A stretch of 64,000 bases of DNA from CAVQJU01 sp963755195 (GTDB lineage: Bacteria > Acidobacteriota > Vicinamibacteria > Vicinamibacterales > CAVVIG01), in contig CAVWIZ010000008.1 of the NCBI GenBank assembly GCA_963755195.1, positions 930,001-994,000 on the forward strand, read 5' to 3'. The position numbers were made by a program, and so were the translations under genes. Below the pieces are notes generated by a model. The model was not told the DNA's origin. It searched no databases and was given only the letters and a program-made list of their open reading frames with translations. Shown one piece after another: positions 10,104-19,804 of the stretch. The first letter of the stretch is position 1. Each line of letters opens with the position of its first letter.

Positions 10104-10789
10104 TTACTTTCCTCCGGGCGCGCCTTGCCGCTGCATCCAGACGGTGCCCAGATTGACGAACGGGCCGTCGCCTTCCGAGATGTCGGTGCGCACGCGAAAG
10201 TTCGCGGGCGACGCCATGAACGTCGTCCCCTTCAATCTGACCTTCGTGCGTTTGACGGTGAGCGGCGCCGCCTGCCAATGATGCGTGTAATACCCGCCTG
10301 AGTCTCCGCCGACCCGTCCCGACTTGAGCACCTCGAACCCGCGACTGTCGCGCTCCAGGACGATCATGTAGTGGGCGGACGGGTCGTAGACGATCGTCGA
10401 CTTGATCGTGAACGCGCCGGTCGGCCCCTTGGCCTGGGTCGTGCCTTCGTACAGACATCCATCCACGTACTGAACCGTCTCGGTGCCCGAGACCTGACCT
10501 GCCGGCCCGAGAGCGGACTCGGGTATGTCGTATTCGAACGTCCAGCGGCCGACCAGATAGTCCGGGTCGAAGGGCGCCGGCGCGTCGTTGTTCAGGGTCG
10601 TGCGCGTGAGCGCACGGTGAGCCGCGATCAGGTCGAGATCTTCTTTGAACAGGCACTTCCCGGCGACACGGCGTCTCACCAGGCGCCCGCACAAGGGGCG
10701 TGTGGCTGGCGGCCCGCTTGCGGCGCGCCCTGAGCGAGGATCGTCGCGCACGGGCGCGGCCATCAACATTGCCACAACGAAAACACCAT
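10104..10789 (-). CDS. Secreted DUF1579/lipocalin-like protein of unknown function, frameshift at N-terminus
   Basis: The main frame encodes DYLVGRWTFEYDIPE, GTETVQYVDGCLYEG, IVYDPSAHYMIVLERD and THHWQAAPLTV, which looks like a lipocalin-type beta-barrel of the DUF1579 kind (resemblance only). Read in one frame it lacks a good start. The ATG at 10789 begins MVF, and adding one T to the four-T run just after it gives a signal peptide MVFFVVAMLMAA in the main frame. I infer a homopolymer undercall there. It begins just beyond the upstream gene's coding core and lies 28 bp upstream of the cytochrome-PQQ gene, so it belongs to the operon. Confidence 0.6.
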
Positions 10790-11191
10790 GCGCTTACGGC
10801 TATTTGCGCATGTCTCTGCCAGCATCTGAAATGACGTGACGTTGATGCGGCTGTCGCTGCCGCTCTTGATCAAAATACCTTTGACCGCCATCTTGTGCCC
10901 TTTGTGGCGCTCGGGACTGAACGGGCTGGTGCCGAGCAGCCGATATTGCTGAGTGCCGAGCGGTTTCTCCGCTGCGGCCTTCACCGCTTCGGGCGTCGTG
11001 AATGACGTCGTCGAAATGGCAGGATCGGTTGCGTTCGCGAGATTCCAGTCGGCCCCCGTTTGCGAGAGGCATCCGACGACCTCGACAATCGGCAGTTGAT
11101 CCGGATTCGGCGCCGACTGGCGGCCCTGCGCGTGCACGCTGCCGACCGCCGCGGCAACGAGGAGCCAGACAATACGGGTCGACTGGTTCAT
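10763..11191 (-). CDS. Small secreted protein of unknown function
   Basis: Start ATG at 11191 is fixed by a GGAGG ribosome site a few bases upstream and by an ATGA overlap with the stop of the monooxygenase gene. The signal peptide MNQSTRIVWLLVAAAVGSVHA is followed by IVEVVGCLSQTGADWNLANA, a pattern seen in acidobacterial secreted proteins with a GCL motif, then KGHKMAVKGILIKSG and FQMLAETCA. I cannot assign a function. The last residues after TCA may be read out of frame: one extra A in the AAA run near 10804 would end the protein at TCAK, making room for the next start. Confidence 0.65.
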   Translation of the reverse strand: MNQSTRIVWLLVAAAVGSVHAQGRQSAPNPDQLPIVEVVGCLSQTGADWNLANATDPAISTTSFTTPEAVKAAAEKPLGTQQYRLLGTSPFSPERHKGHKMAVKGILIKSGSDSRINVTSFQMLAETCANSRKRMVFSLWQC

Positions 11192-12707
11192 GGAATACCT
11201 CCGATGACGATGACCTGGGGACACGCGTGACGTGTCCCCAGGACCAGGAACAAACTACCGCTGCGACACTGTGCACGGGCGGCGTCGGGATGATCGGGGT
11301 CTTGCAGCTGCATCACGCCGCGCAGGATCGGGCTGAACATCTCGTCCCAGCTCTGCTCGCCCCAGAAGACCTCCTGGTCCGGCCTCGGGTTGTACTTGTT
11401 CTTGGTCGAGTTGTCCCACATCGCCTCGACGCGAACCGTGGTTCCCGCAGGCAGCGTGACTGGCTTTGCGAACTCGTAGACGATTTGCCAGTTGAAATCG
11501 TAGTGCGGCACGTTGAGCAGCTCTTCTTCCCGGCCATCCGGATAGACCGCCGTGTATTTCATCGATTCGACCGCGCAGGTGCATGTGCGGTTGGATGCTG
11601 TACAACACCATCTCTTGTCGAACCGGCAGAAGGGCGGTCAAGCGATAATTGTCTGCGCCCGCAGGGATGTTCGGCACGGTCTTCATGCCCGGCGGCAGAA
11701 TGTCCTGTCGTCACTTGGGCCGTATACCGTCCGGTGAGCTCCTTGCCGTTGACGATGAACGTTTCGCTACCCAAGCCGACACCGGCGCCCGCCGTCGCGT
11801 GCGTGACGGGACCCTTTTGCAGCCAGATGCCGACGCGGGTTTTGTCCGTGGTCGCGTGCCCGTTCGCCTGGTAGTGCAGGTTGAACATGAGATGCGTGCC
11901 GGAGATACGCTCGGCCACGCCGGGCCCGTAGGTCACGGCTGTATCAAGCCCCGGCTCCCACCCACCGGAGAACCCCCCAAGCCCCGGAGGAACGGCGTCG
12001 CCCGCCGGTTGAGGTGGGCGCCGCGCCGCGGCCGACGGCGGGTGCCGGGCTTGGGGGACCGCGGTCGACGCGCCTGCGGCAACTTCAGGCGCCCTTCGGC
12101 ATCGAGTTGGGCGTTCGGCGGCAACGTCACGGACAGTCACGAGCACGTGATGGACGACCGCGCGGTTGCCAGGCACGACCTGCGACGCTGCCACCCACAC
12201 GTCACCTTGGAACGGCAGCTTCACATACGCGAACTGCCACGGACTCTCGCCCTCAGCTGGCACTTTCATCTCAGGCGCTTCGATGATCAGATCCGGCGGC
12301 CTCCCACTTGGATGATTCCAGCCCTGCGCAAATTGAGGAGGAGCGGGCATGTCGCTGTCGTTGCCGCGCGGGGCGCCCGCGTCAACCCACGCCACAATCT
12401 TGTCGATCTCTGCCTGACTCAGGCGGCGATCGTTACGCCATTTGCCGTGCTCCCCTTCGGCGTACCACGGTGGCATCTGGCGGGAGACGACCTTGTTCTT
12501 GATGGCGCGAGCCCAGGGCCGCACTTCGTCGTACGACATGAGCGACATCGGCGCCACCTCGCCGGGCCTGTGGCACATGGCGCACTTGGCGTAGACGATC
12601 GGAGCAATGTCCTTCCCGAATGTCGGCTTCGAAGTCTGGGCGAACACCGTGGCCGGGAACAACGCCGCAGCGATGATCCAGCCGACCGGGACGTGGGTTC
12701 GTATCAT
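11188..12707 (-). CDS. Copper type II ascorbate-dependent monooxygenase-like protein with N-terminal c-heme domain, frameshifted
   Basis: ATG at 12707, signal peptide ending TVFAQ. Heme motif CAMCHRPGEVAPMSL, then MPPWYAEGEHGKWRNDR and IVAWVDAGAPRGN. The second half carries the copper ligands expected of the PHM (peptidylglycine hydroxylating monooxygenase) fold: NRAVVHHVLV (His-His, CuA), FNLHYQANG (third CuA His) and SIQPHMHLRG (His-x-His, CuB). Breaks near 12130, 12075, 11720 and 11580 must be crossed to read the whole protein of about 505 residues. It ends IGGIP with an ATGA overlap to the next gene and lies 38 bp below receptor 2. Likely a periplasmic C-H hydroxylase with built-in electron supply; substrate unknown. 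Confidence 0.8.
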
Positions 12708-12745
12708 TGTCAATTCCTCCTCGTTGCAACGGTGCCGTCGAGCTC

Positions 12746-15700
12746 TTAGAACGTGAATCGGCCGCCGAGCTTCAGAAAGGCGGACTGCAGGAACGTCGAC
12801 GGTATCAACCACTTGGGCCCATACGTCGTCGTGTAGGTCAGGACCGGTGCCACGTTGAACGTATTGTAGAAGTCGACCATGATGTCCACGCGGTATCGTC
12901 CGACGCGCACGCCCTTGGTCAGGCGCAGATCCAGCTGGTTGACGCGCTCGCATAATCTACGTAGTTGGACGGATCGATCAAGGGCACGGTGATCGATGCC
13001 GCCCGGCGTCGCGATCGGCCGGCCCAGCGTGATGCCCGGGGTGGCATTTGTCACCGGTAATTGGCCACGGCGATCGGCCCGGCCGCGGCGTCGGCGCCGG
13101 CGACCGGTTCGGGCGGGAGGCTTTGGAATACGCCGCTCACCTGCAATCTGCCACGGGAACGTGTAGCCGCCCGAGACGCGGTAATTCCCCAGGAACGGCT
13201 GCGTGACCTCGCAGAACCGGAGCGACATCGGATTGTCGACGACCGCGCAGTTCTTGGTGACGGTCCGCCCGGTGCTGACCCCGGCCTGGAGGAACAAGCG
13301 TCCGGTCGGCCGGGCGTTCACGGTGACGTCGACGCCGTCGTAGGTCTGGCTCGTTTCGCCGGAATAATTCTTCGCGAACGTGATGATCTGGTTGCTCGCG
13401 AGGCCGGCCTTCGCGGGCTTGATGTCGTAGAGGCCGCACACCTGACTCCCGCTGACACTGCCCAGGCGAGCGTCTGTCGGGGCGGTGATGCAGAACTGGT
13501 CGAAGTCGGCTGGTGTGACGTCCAGGTTGTCCGTGACGGTCTGGTTGCCGAACGTCCGGCGGTAGTACCCGACCTCGAGGGAGACGCGCGGCAGCAACTC
13601 GTGCTGCACGCTCGCGGAGTACTCCCAGTTGTACGGCCGCTTCCCCCAGCCCTCGCTCACGTCCGGGTCGTACCGGGTGGTGATGATCGACTTGCCGAAG
13701 TTCGGGTCGATCGGGCCCGAGAACTCGCCCGCGAGGAAGGGGTCCGTGCTCAGCGGGTTGCCTTGGGGAATGAAATCGCCGTTGAAGTCGAGCCAGGTGC
13801 GCGTCATGTTGTTGCGGCTCGTCACCAATGGATTGATGTTGCTGGCAAACGCATAGACCTGTGCCGGCCACGTAGCGGTTGACGCTCGCCTTGATCGCCG
13901 TCTTCCCGTTCCCAAACAGGTCGTACGACACGCCCACCCGCGGGCTGATGTCTTTCCAGTTCGGGACGTCGGGCAACGCCGCGAACGAGCGCGCGCCAAC
14001 CCACTTCGACGCGGGCGCCGACTGAGCGGGAATCCCGGTATTGAAGTAATCGAATCGGACCCCTCCCGTCACCGTGAGACGGCGCAGCGTCCACTTGTCC
14101 TGGGCATAAATGCCCATGTCGGCGTTCACGTCGGTCAGCATCGTGTACGGAGCGGTGGTCAACAAGACCTGCCCGAACGACGGGAGGCGCGCCTGGAACA
14201 GTCTTCACAAGCAGCGTGTCATCGCTGTACTGGTAGACGGTATTGGCGCGCGCACCGGTGTGCAGCGAGAACCCGACCTTGGCGGAATGCGACCCGGTCA
14301 CATAGGAGAGACTCGCGCGCACGTAGTTCTGATGTCCGTCTTCGCCGCCCGAGAACACACTACCGGGAAAACCGAAGATATCGCCAGGATACGGCGCTCG
14401 CAAGAGCTGGAAGGTCGCCAGGTTGAGCACCGCGAGGGGCGCCGTCGCCGTGATTCCATCCGAGCGAGGGGCGACCAGATGTTGTTCTGGACGTTGTAGG
14501 AGAACGCGGAGTCCCAGAGCAGCTTCGAGCTGATCGGGGACTGCCAGCTCACTGACGTCGCATAGACGCTGGGATACGTCAAGCTGGTGGCTGACTCGCC
14601 CGTCAGGGGCGTGGCGGCCAGGACGGTCGGACAATTGCACTTGTTGACTTTGTCGAAGAAGCCGGACACTTTGTTGCGCGGCGTCACCTGTGCCGTCACG
14701 CGCACCTGGTTGTCCAGGTCCCAGCCGCCCGAGTGCAGCGGCCGCGAGAGGTCCGGATTGGGCACGACGGCGAGCGGGTCCTTCGAGAAATACGCCGTGC
14801 CGACCATGTCGTTGCCGCGGTACCGGTGCGCGAAGAAGAACCACACGCGGTCGCGTCGAATCGGGCCGCCGAACGACGCGCTCTCATCCCAGAGGTTGTC
14901 GAACCCCGCCGGCGCCGGCGCCCCGCGCGCCTGCAGGTCAGTCGGTGAAATTGCTCCTCGACATGCTCGCTGGTCGCAAAATTGCCAAACAACGATCCGC
15001 TGAACCTGTTGCCGCCCTCGCGCGGGATCACGTTCACCCGAACCCCGCCGCTCGCCGCCTCGACGGAAATCGCCCCCGTTTCGAAGGAGATCTCCTGGGC
15101 GGCCGCAGTCGTTGAGCGAAAACGTCGACCACGCGCCGCCCCCGGAGGCGCCGATCGTGCCCATCGGCACCCCGTCGACCTGGATCGTCATGTCGAACGC
15201 AGTACCGCCGTGGGCCGACAGGACGTTCCCGCGTTCGCCCTGCGTGCCACCGACATCGCGCTGGTTGGCCGTCACGCCCGGCAACGTCGTCCCGAGCGTC
15301 GCGAACGACCGGGCCGTCGGCAGCGCATCCAGCGCCTCCTTGGGGAGCGTCTTCTGTTGGGAGATGCTCTGCACGTCCACCACCGGCGCTTCCGCCGACA
15401 CCGTAATCGTTTCTGTGACGGCTCCGACTCTGAGGGACCCGTTGACCGGCGCCGTGAAGCCCGCGGAAATCTCGATGCCTTCGTGACGGACCGTACTGAA
15501 GCCCGTCAGCGTAAAGGTGACGGTGTACACGCCGGGACGCAGCTGTTCCACCTTGTATTGGCCGGCGCTGTCGCTGACCGCCGTGCGGGTCTTCTCAATC
15601 AGCGCAGGGCTCGCGGCTTCAACCGTGACGCCCGGGAGGACGGCACCAGTGCTGTCCTTCACGACGCCGGCAATCGCGCCGAACTGGGCAAAGCACAACG

Positions 15701-15758
15701 CCGGAAAGATGATCACCGTTGACGCGCCTGCCACGAGATGCCTGATGACCTTACGCAT
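12746..15758 (-). CDS. TonB-dependent receptor, Oar-type (receptor 2), frameshifted
   Basis: ATG at 15758 has a purine-rich ribosome site (GGAGAGGGAAG) upstream. The protein begins MRKVIRHLVAGAST and reads GGAxGVVKDSTGAVLPGV-type carboxypeptidase-regulatory domain, plug (DALPTARSFATLGTTLPGV) and barrel, ending LGGRFTF at 12746. It is a close paralogue of receptor 1, with near-identical blocks such as KASVNRYVAG versus KASVSRYVSG. The frame is broken about eight times between 15113 and 12950, and homologous blocks resume in order after each break, so the gene is probably intact in the organism. It is the first gene after the promoter and palindromes at 15852-15980 and so heads the 15-kb minus-strand run. 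Confidence 0.85.
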
Positions 15759-15851
15759 ACGTCTTCCCTCTCCTTCTGAGACGCGACTCACGCTCCTCGG
15801 CGCCCGTAGAGCTGGACCCCAACAGGCTGTCAGATCAGCCGACACGAGAGA

Positions 15852-15866
15852 GTGAGCTTTGTTCAC
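15852..15866. promoter_or_regulatory. Palindromic operator A
   Basis: GTGAGCTTTGTTCAC, an inverted repeat with one mismatch (GTGAGC/GTTCAC). The same 15 bases occur at 18420. It lies just downstream of the -10 box at 15879-15884 as read on the minus strand, a place where a repressor would block transcription. The binding protein is unknown; TetR- or MarR-type is a guess from size and symmetry. Confidence 0.6.
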
Positions 15867-15878
15867 TGATCGGGCTGG

Positions 15879-15907
15879 ACTCTAAGCGGCTAGTGGATCG
15901 GTGTCAA
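15879..15907 (-). promoter_or_regulatory. Sigma70-type promoter for the receptor 2 operon
   Basis: On the minus strand: TTGACA (perfect -35) at 15902-15907, a 17-bp spacer, then TAGAGT at 15879-15884. The same pair with an 18-bp spacer is found at 18383-18412 in front of the NHL gene. The sequence between -35 and palindrome B is also shared. The leader to the ATG at 15758 is about 115 nt. Confidence 0.65.
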
Positions 15908-15914
15908 CGAAAAA

Positions 15915-15929
15915 ATGAGCTTTGTTCAC
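15915..15929. promoter_or_regulatory. Palindromic operator B
   Basis: ATGAGCTTTGTTCAC, 7 bp upstream of the -35 box of the receptor 2 promoter. It matches palindromes A and D except for the first base, and its flank (GTGTCAACGAAA) is shared with site D at 18420-18434. Confidence 0.6.
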
Positions 15930-15964
15930 GTGCCCCAGGGACAGACTTGGCGTGATCCAAAAAA

Positions 15965-15980
15965 CTGAACTTTAGTTCAC
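15965..15980. promoter_or_regulatory. Palindromic operator C
   Basis: CTGAACTTTAGTTCAC contains the perfect inverted repeat TGAACT-TT-AGTTCA. It is a variant of sites A, B and D, 36 bp further upstream of B, in the 266-bp gap between the stop of the gene ending at 16025 and receptor 2. Confidence 0.5.
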
Positions 15981-16024
15981 ATCTGCGGGGCACGGGTCCA
16001 CGCGACCGTAACGTTCTCCTTCGC

Positions 16025-17066
16025 CTACTTGCCGCCAGCTTCGCGTTCCGTCGCGCGCTCGCCGCTGAGCATGTGGCGAAGCGCGTAGTTGCCCTCGTGG
16101 CAGGCGTATTCCAGCACCGGCTCGCGATCGTTCATCGTCAACGGCAGCGAGAACGTCCACGGGCGCACCCACGTCGTCGCATCGTCGATCGTGACCGTCC
16201 ACTCGACCGTGTCAGGCGCCGTGCGCGTGAAGCGTTCGGTGATCTTCAGCGCGTTCGGGTTCGCGTTCCGATAGACGCTGCGGTCGCGGAAGTTCGTCGT
16301 CTCAACGACGAGCGCGTTGCCGTCCCAGTGGCCGCGCGCGTCGCCCATGTCGAGACGCACGCCCTTCGACACGTGCGGCCGGCTGTCCAGCGGGATGATG
16401 CGGGTCTCGTGGACCATCTCGTAACGAATCGCCACATATCCGGGCGCCTGGACGATCTGATACGAGTCGCCGTAGATGGCGGGCAGCATGGAGCCGGGAT
16501 ACCCACGCGTGATGCACCGATCGGTCAGGCTGAAGTCGAGGTGGCTGTCGAATCCAACGTTCGAGAAGCTGCTCGCCGCCTGGCCCGTGCGCCCCGGATC
16601 GCGCCAGGGCGTGCGACGCTGTCCTTCCTCGGTCATCGCCGGAATCTTGCCATCGGCCGGATCGATGATCATCCACGCGCGGTGTCCCTTCACGATCTCG
16701 CCGCGGTCGCCGAATTCCGGAAGCACGGCGATGCGGCCGGTCGGGTCGCCGGCCAGGAACTGCTGGCGCTCGTCGGACTGGCGCTGCCGGTCTTCGAGCA
16801 GCTTCTTCAGCTCGGCGCCGCGGACGTCGTCCACGCCACGGCCTTCGAAGCCGGCCGGGCGCTCCATCGGCGTCCCCTGCTCGTACTTGTTCGTGAAATT
16901 GCCGGAGATGTCGGGATCGCCCCACGCCGTCTTCGGCGGAACCCATCCCGGCTTCGGCGCAACCGGCGGCTTCGGAATCTGAATCGCGCCGGACTGCGCG
17001 CTGACGAAGGCACCCAGAGTGAGCGCGAATGCGCTCGCAAGCGACGGCGCCAATAACGTGTCGCAT
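16025..17066 (-). CDS. Secreted protein of the G-x-P-D-x-x-G-x-W family (copy 3), frameshift in signal peptide
   Basis: Family motifs: WGDPDISGNFTNKYEQGTP, MERPAGFEGRG, IIDPADGKIPAMT, LTDRCITRGYPGSMLPAIYG, GDARGHWDGNALVVETTNF, ALKITERFTRTAPDTVEW and YACHEGNYALRHMLSGER. It is closest in pattern to the copy at 29299. The ATG at 17066 has GAGGAG seven bases upstream and begins MRHVI; one base must be dropped near 17055 to join the rest of the signal peptide (APSLASAFALTLGAFVSA). About 346 residues. It is 39 bp below the NHL gene and probably co-transcribed with it. Confidence 0.8.
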
Positions 17067-17105
17067 GGTGTGACTCCTCGCTTTCGCTGATCCGCGACCC
17101 AGCGG

Positions 17106-18327
17106 CTACCTGGCGGCGGCCGTCGATTTGATCCGCTCGGGATGCAGCTGAATCCGCTGCACGCGCCAGTTGTTCATGTCGGCCACGTAGAGCAGGTCCT
17201 CGGACGGGCACGCGATGCCGTGAATCCAGTTGAACTGGCCGAGTTCATGACCCGACTCGCCGATCACGCCCACGATGCGACCGTCGAGCGTCATCTTGTA
17301 GATCCGGCCGGGCTCCTGGTCGGACGTGTACAGGTACTGGGTCGGCGTGTTCGTGATGCAGATCGTCCACGGCTGCGTCTCGTCGGGCGGATTCATCGGG
17401 GGTTGCCGAGCACCGGGTGCCGCGTCTTGTCGTAGGGCACGTTGAGGTGAATCATCCGCAGAAACTTGCCGTTGGCGTCGAACACCTGGATGCGGCGGTT
17501 GTTGCGGTCGGCGACGTAGACGTTGTTCTGGCGATCGACGCCGATGTTGTGCGGCGTGTTGAACTGGCCGGGATTCTCGTCCGCATGCACGCCCCCTCTT
17601 CCGCGCGAGCCCCACGACGTCACCCAATTCCCGTGCTTGTCGAACTTGGCGATCCGCGAATTCGTGTAGCCGTCGCTGATGTAGATGTTGTCGTCCGAGT
17701 CCCACGCGACGTCGGTCGGCGCCCGGAATTGGCCATCGATGTGCACGGGTGGCGGCGCATTGGCGCCGCGGCCGCCGGGACGGTACCAGAACTCGTCTGG
17801 ATCGTCGGGCCCTTCGGGACGCCGGCCAAGGTTGAGCGTCACGTACCCGGCCGGGTTGAACTTCACGACCGTATTGGACGCCTTTGTCGACCACCCAGAG
17901 GTTGTCGTACTTGTCGAAGCGCACGCTGTGCGCGTAGCCGAGGCCGTACACGCCCTTGCCGATCTCGCGGACGAACTTGCCGGTTTGATCGAACTGGAGC
18001 AGCTGCGTCGACGCGTTGCCGTAGATCGGCCCCGACGTCGCGCTGCCCGGATGGTTCAGCACGACGATCTGCCCTTTGGAATTGACGGCGACGCCGAGCA
18101 CCTCCCCGAGGTTCATGTCGGGCGAGTACTTGAGGAAGTCTCGCGGAGGTGTCGAAGGGAATCTTCGGCACGTTGGCGTTCTGCGGCGCTTGCGCGCCGA
18201 GGCGCACGACGGGTTGGGGCCGGGCAACGTAGATCGCGGCGATTGCGGCCGCGCACGCGGTCGCGAGAAGTCGTTTCGCCGGCGGCGTTGATACGCCCGC
18301 CACGAGGTACCTGGTGACCCCACGCAT
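17106..18327 (-). CDS. Secreted NHL-repeat beta-propeller (peptidyl-hydroxyglycine lyase-like), frameshifted
   Basis: ATG at 18327 preceded by GGAGAAC. After an N-terminal anchor (LLATACAAAIAAIYVA) come NHL blades: LGEVLGVAVNSKGQIVVLN, YAHSVRFDKYDNLWVVDKG, PTDVAWDSDDNIYISDGY, TPHNIGVDRQNNVYVADRN, NRRIQVFDANGKFLRM, FNWIHGIACPSEDLLYVAD. This six-bladed arrangement is that of the PAL half of peptidylglycine amidating monooxygenase and of many bacterial NHL proteins. Breaks near 18160, 17882 and 17400. Its promoter and palindrome D lie just upstream. It could act as a lyase on hydroxylated products or just as a binding scaffold; sequence alone does not decide. Confidence 0.78.
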
Positions 18328-18382
18328 AGGTTCTCCTTCCCCCTCTGAGGACGCGACTCAAACCGCCAGGGGCTAGGGCTCG

Positions 18383-18412
18383 ACTCTACGCGGCGATTTA
18401 CGTCGGTGTCAA
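18383..18412 (-). promoter_or_regulatory. Sigma70-type promoter for the NHL gene
   Basis: On the minus strand TTGACA at 18407-18412, 18-bp spacer, TAGAGT at 18383-18388, giving a leader of about 50 nt to the ATG at 18327. It matches the receptor 2 promoter box for box. Confidence 0.6.
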
Positions 18413-18419
18413 CGAAATA

Positions 18420-18434
18420 GTGAGCTTTGTTCAC
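18420..18434. promoter_or_regulatory. Palindromic operator D in the divergent region
   Basis: GTGAGCTTTGTTCAC, identical to site A. It is 7 bp upstream of the NHL -35 box, as site B is to its promoter, and 22 bp before the ATG of the divergent plus-strand gene at 18457, so one bound protein could act on both transcripts. Confidence 0.6.
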
Positions 18435-18456
18435 TGATCATGTTATCGTTGGCCCG

Positions 18457-19216
18457 ATGTCCGACACGATGAAGATTCTCGGTGTCGCCGCGCTGCTGAT
18501 AGCAGCGGCATTGCCGCGTGGACTCGCCCAGACGGTCTCGCGTCCCACGCCGAGCCAGGCCGATTGGCTGGCGATCTCGAAGCTGCCGGATTTCTCGGGC
18601 GTCTGGGAGATCCCGCTCAACGCCGCCCGCGGCCTGATCGGTCCGGTGCCGAAGCTGTCGTTGACGCCCGAGTACGCGGCCGAAAAAGAAGGCGCGCGAG
18701 GCGAGCGGCGTGGAGGACGATCAGACCGCGAACTGCCTGCCGGCGGGAATGCCGGTGATCATGAGCTGGCCCTATCCGATGGAGTTTCTGCTCACGCCCG
18801 GCAAGGTGACGATCCTCCTCGAGTCGTTCAGCCAGATCCGTCACATCTACACCGATGGCCGGCCGCTTCCCAACGATCCCGATCCGAAGTTCAATGGCAC
18901 ATCGGTCGGCCGCTGGGAGGGTGACACGCTCGTGGCGGAGACCGTCGGCTTCTCGCCGCTGACGGAGCTCGATCGCAACGTCTCGCACAGCGACAAGATG
19001 CGCATCATCGAGCGATTCCGGCTCACGGATCCCGACACGATGACGATCGAAACCACCCTGACGGATCCGGAGGCGCTGACCTCGCCGTTCACGACGACCC
19101 GCGTCTTGAAGCGGCATCGCAGCTGGACGCTCGCGGAATATGTGTGTGAAGAGAACAACCGGAACTTCATGGACGCGGCCGGCAAGGCGGGCGTGAAGCT
19201 GGATCCGCGGAAATAG
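18457..19216 (+). CDS. Secreted protein of the G-x-P-D-x-x-G-x-W family (copy 4), frameshifted
   Basis: MSDTMKILGVAALLIAAALP gives a signal peptide ending GLAQ; a second ATG at 18469 is also possible and no strong ribosome site separates them. LPDFSGVWEIPLNA is the N-terminal motif. After a frame change near 18695 come CLPAGMPVIMSWPYPMEF, GTSVGRWEGDTLVAETVGF, MRIIERFRLTDPDTMTIE and YVCEENNRNF. About 253 residues, shorter than copies 1-3. It starts the divergent plus-strand run and is followed after 12 bp by a DUF6152 gene. Confidence 0.78.
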
Positions 19217-19228
19217 GGCGTGGCTCAT

Positions 19229-19631
19229 ATGATGAGCAGACTTCTGAGACGCGGATCGATGTCGGCGATCGCCTTCGGTCTGGCGATCGCGGCGCCGGCG
19301 GCAGCGCATCATTCTTTCGCTGCGTTCGACATGGCGACCCAGAAAACCGTCACCGGGTCCGTCAAGCAGTTCGACTGGACGAACCCGCACACGTGGATCT
19401 GGGTGAACGTCACGAACGAACAGGGTGCGCGTCGACGCCTGGGGTTTCGAGGGGATGAGCCCGAACTATCTCGGCCGGCGCGGCTGGACAAAGAAGACGC
19501 TCCAGCCGGGCGACCAGATCACGGTGACCTTCCGCCCGCTCAAAGACGGATCGCACGGCGGCATGTTCGTGAGCGCGAAGCGGCCGGACGGAACGGTCCT
19601 CACGCTGTTTGCCGAGCCTACCGACAAGTGA
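19229..19631 (+). CDS. DUF6152 family secreted protein (second copy), frameshifted
   Basis: Signal peptide then AHHSFAAFDMATQKTVTG and WTNPHTWIWVNVT, the DUF6152 signature. The frame changes near 19425, after which GMSPNYLGRRGWTKKTLQPG and MFVSAKRPDGTVLTLF complete the fold, ending EPTDK. ATG at 19229 or 19232 is preferred to a GTG at 19220. About 134 residues. Function unknown. It follows copy 4 of the secreted family closely, repeating the pairing seen at 2133-3494 and 19805-20980. Confidence 0.8.
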
Positions 19632-19804
19632 TACTTGCCAGCCACCCTCCCGGGCTTCGCCATCACACAAACAACCGGCAGACATATCTCCTCGACGTCT
19701 CCGTGCTCTTGCGATGCACGGACGGCCAATCGCGATAGGATTCGCGCACTGCACAAGCGCCCGGCGCACGCGTCGGCGTCCTCGAGCGCTGAAGGAGGAC
19801 TGGC

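Noticed and set aside
15852..18434. A conserved peptide start M/V-N-K-A-H ahead of both receptor 2 and the NHL gene
   Set aside because: The shared codons are the palindromic operator read as protein. In site D and site B they are upstream of the -35 box, and the real starts at 15758 and 18327 have ribosome sites and signal peptides.
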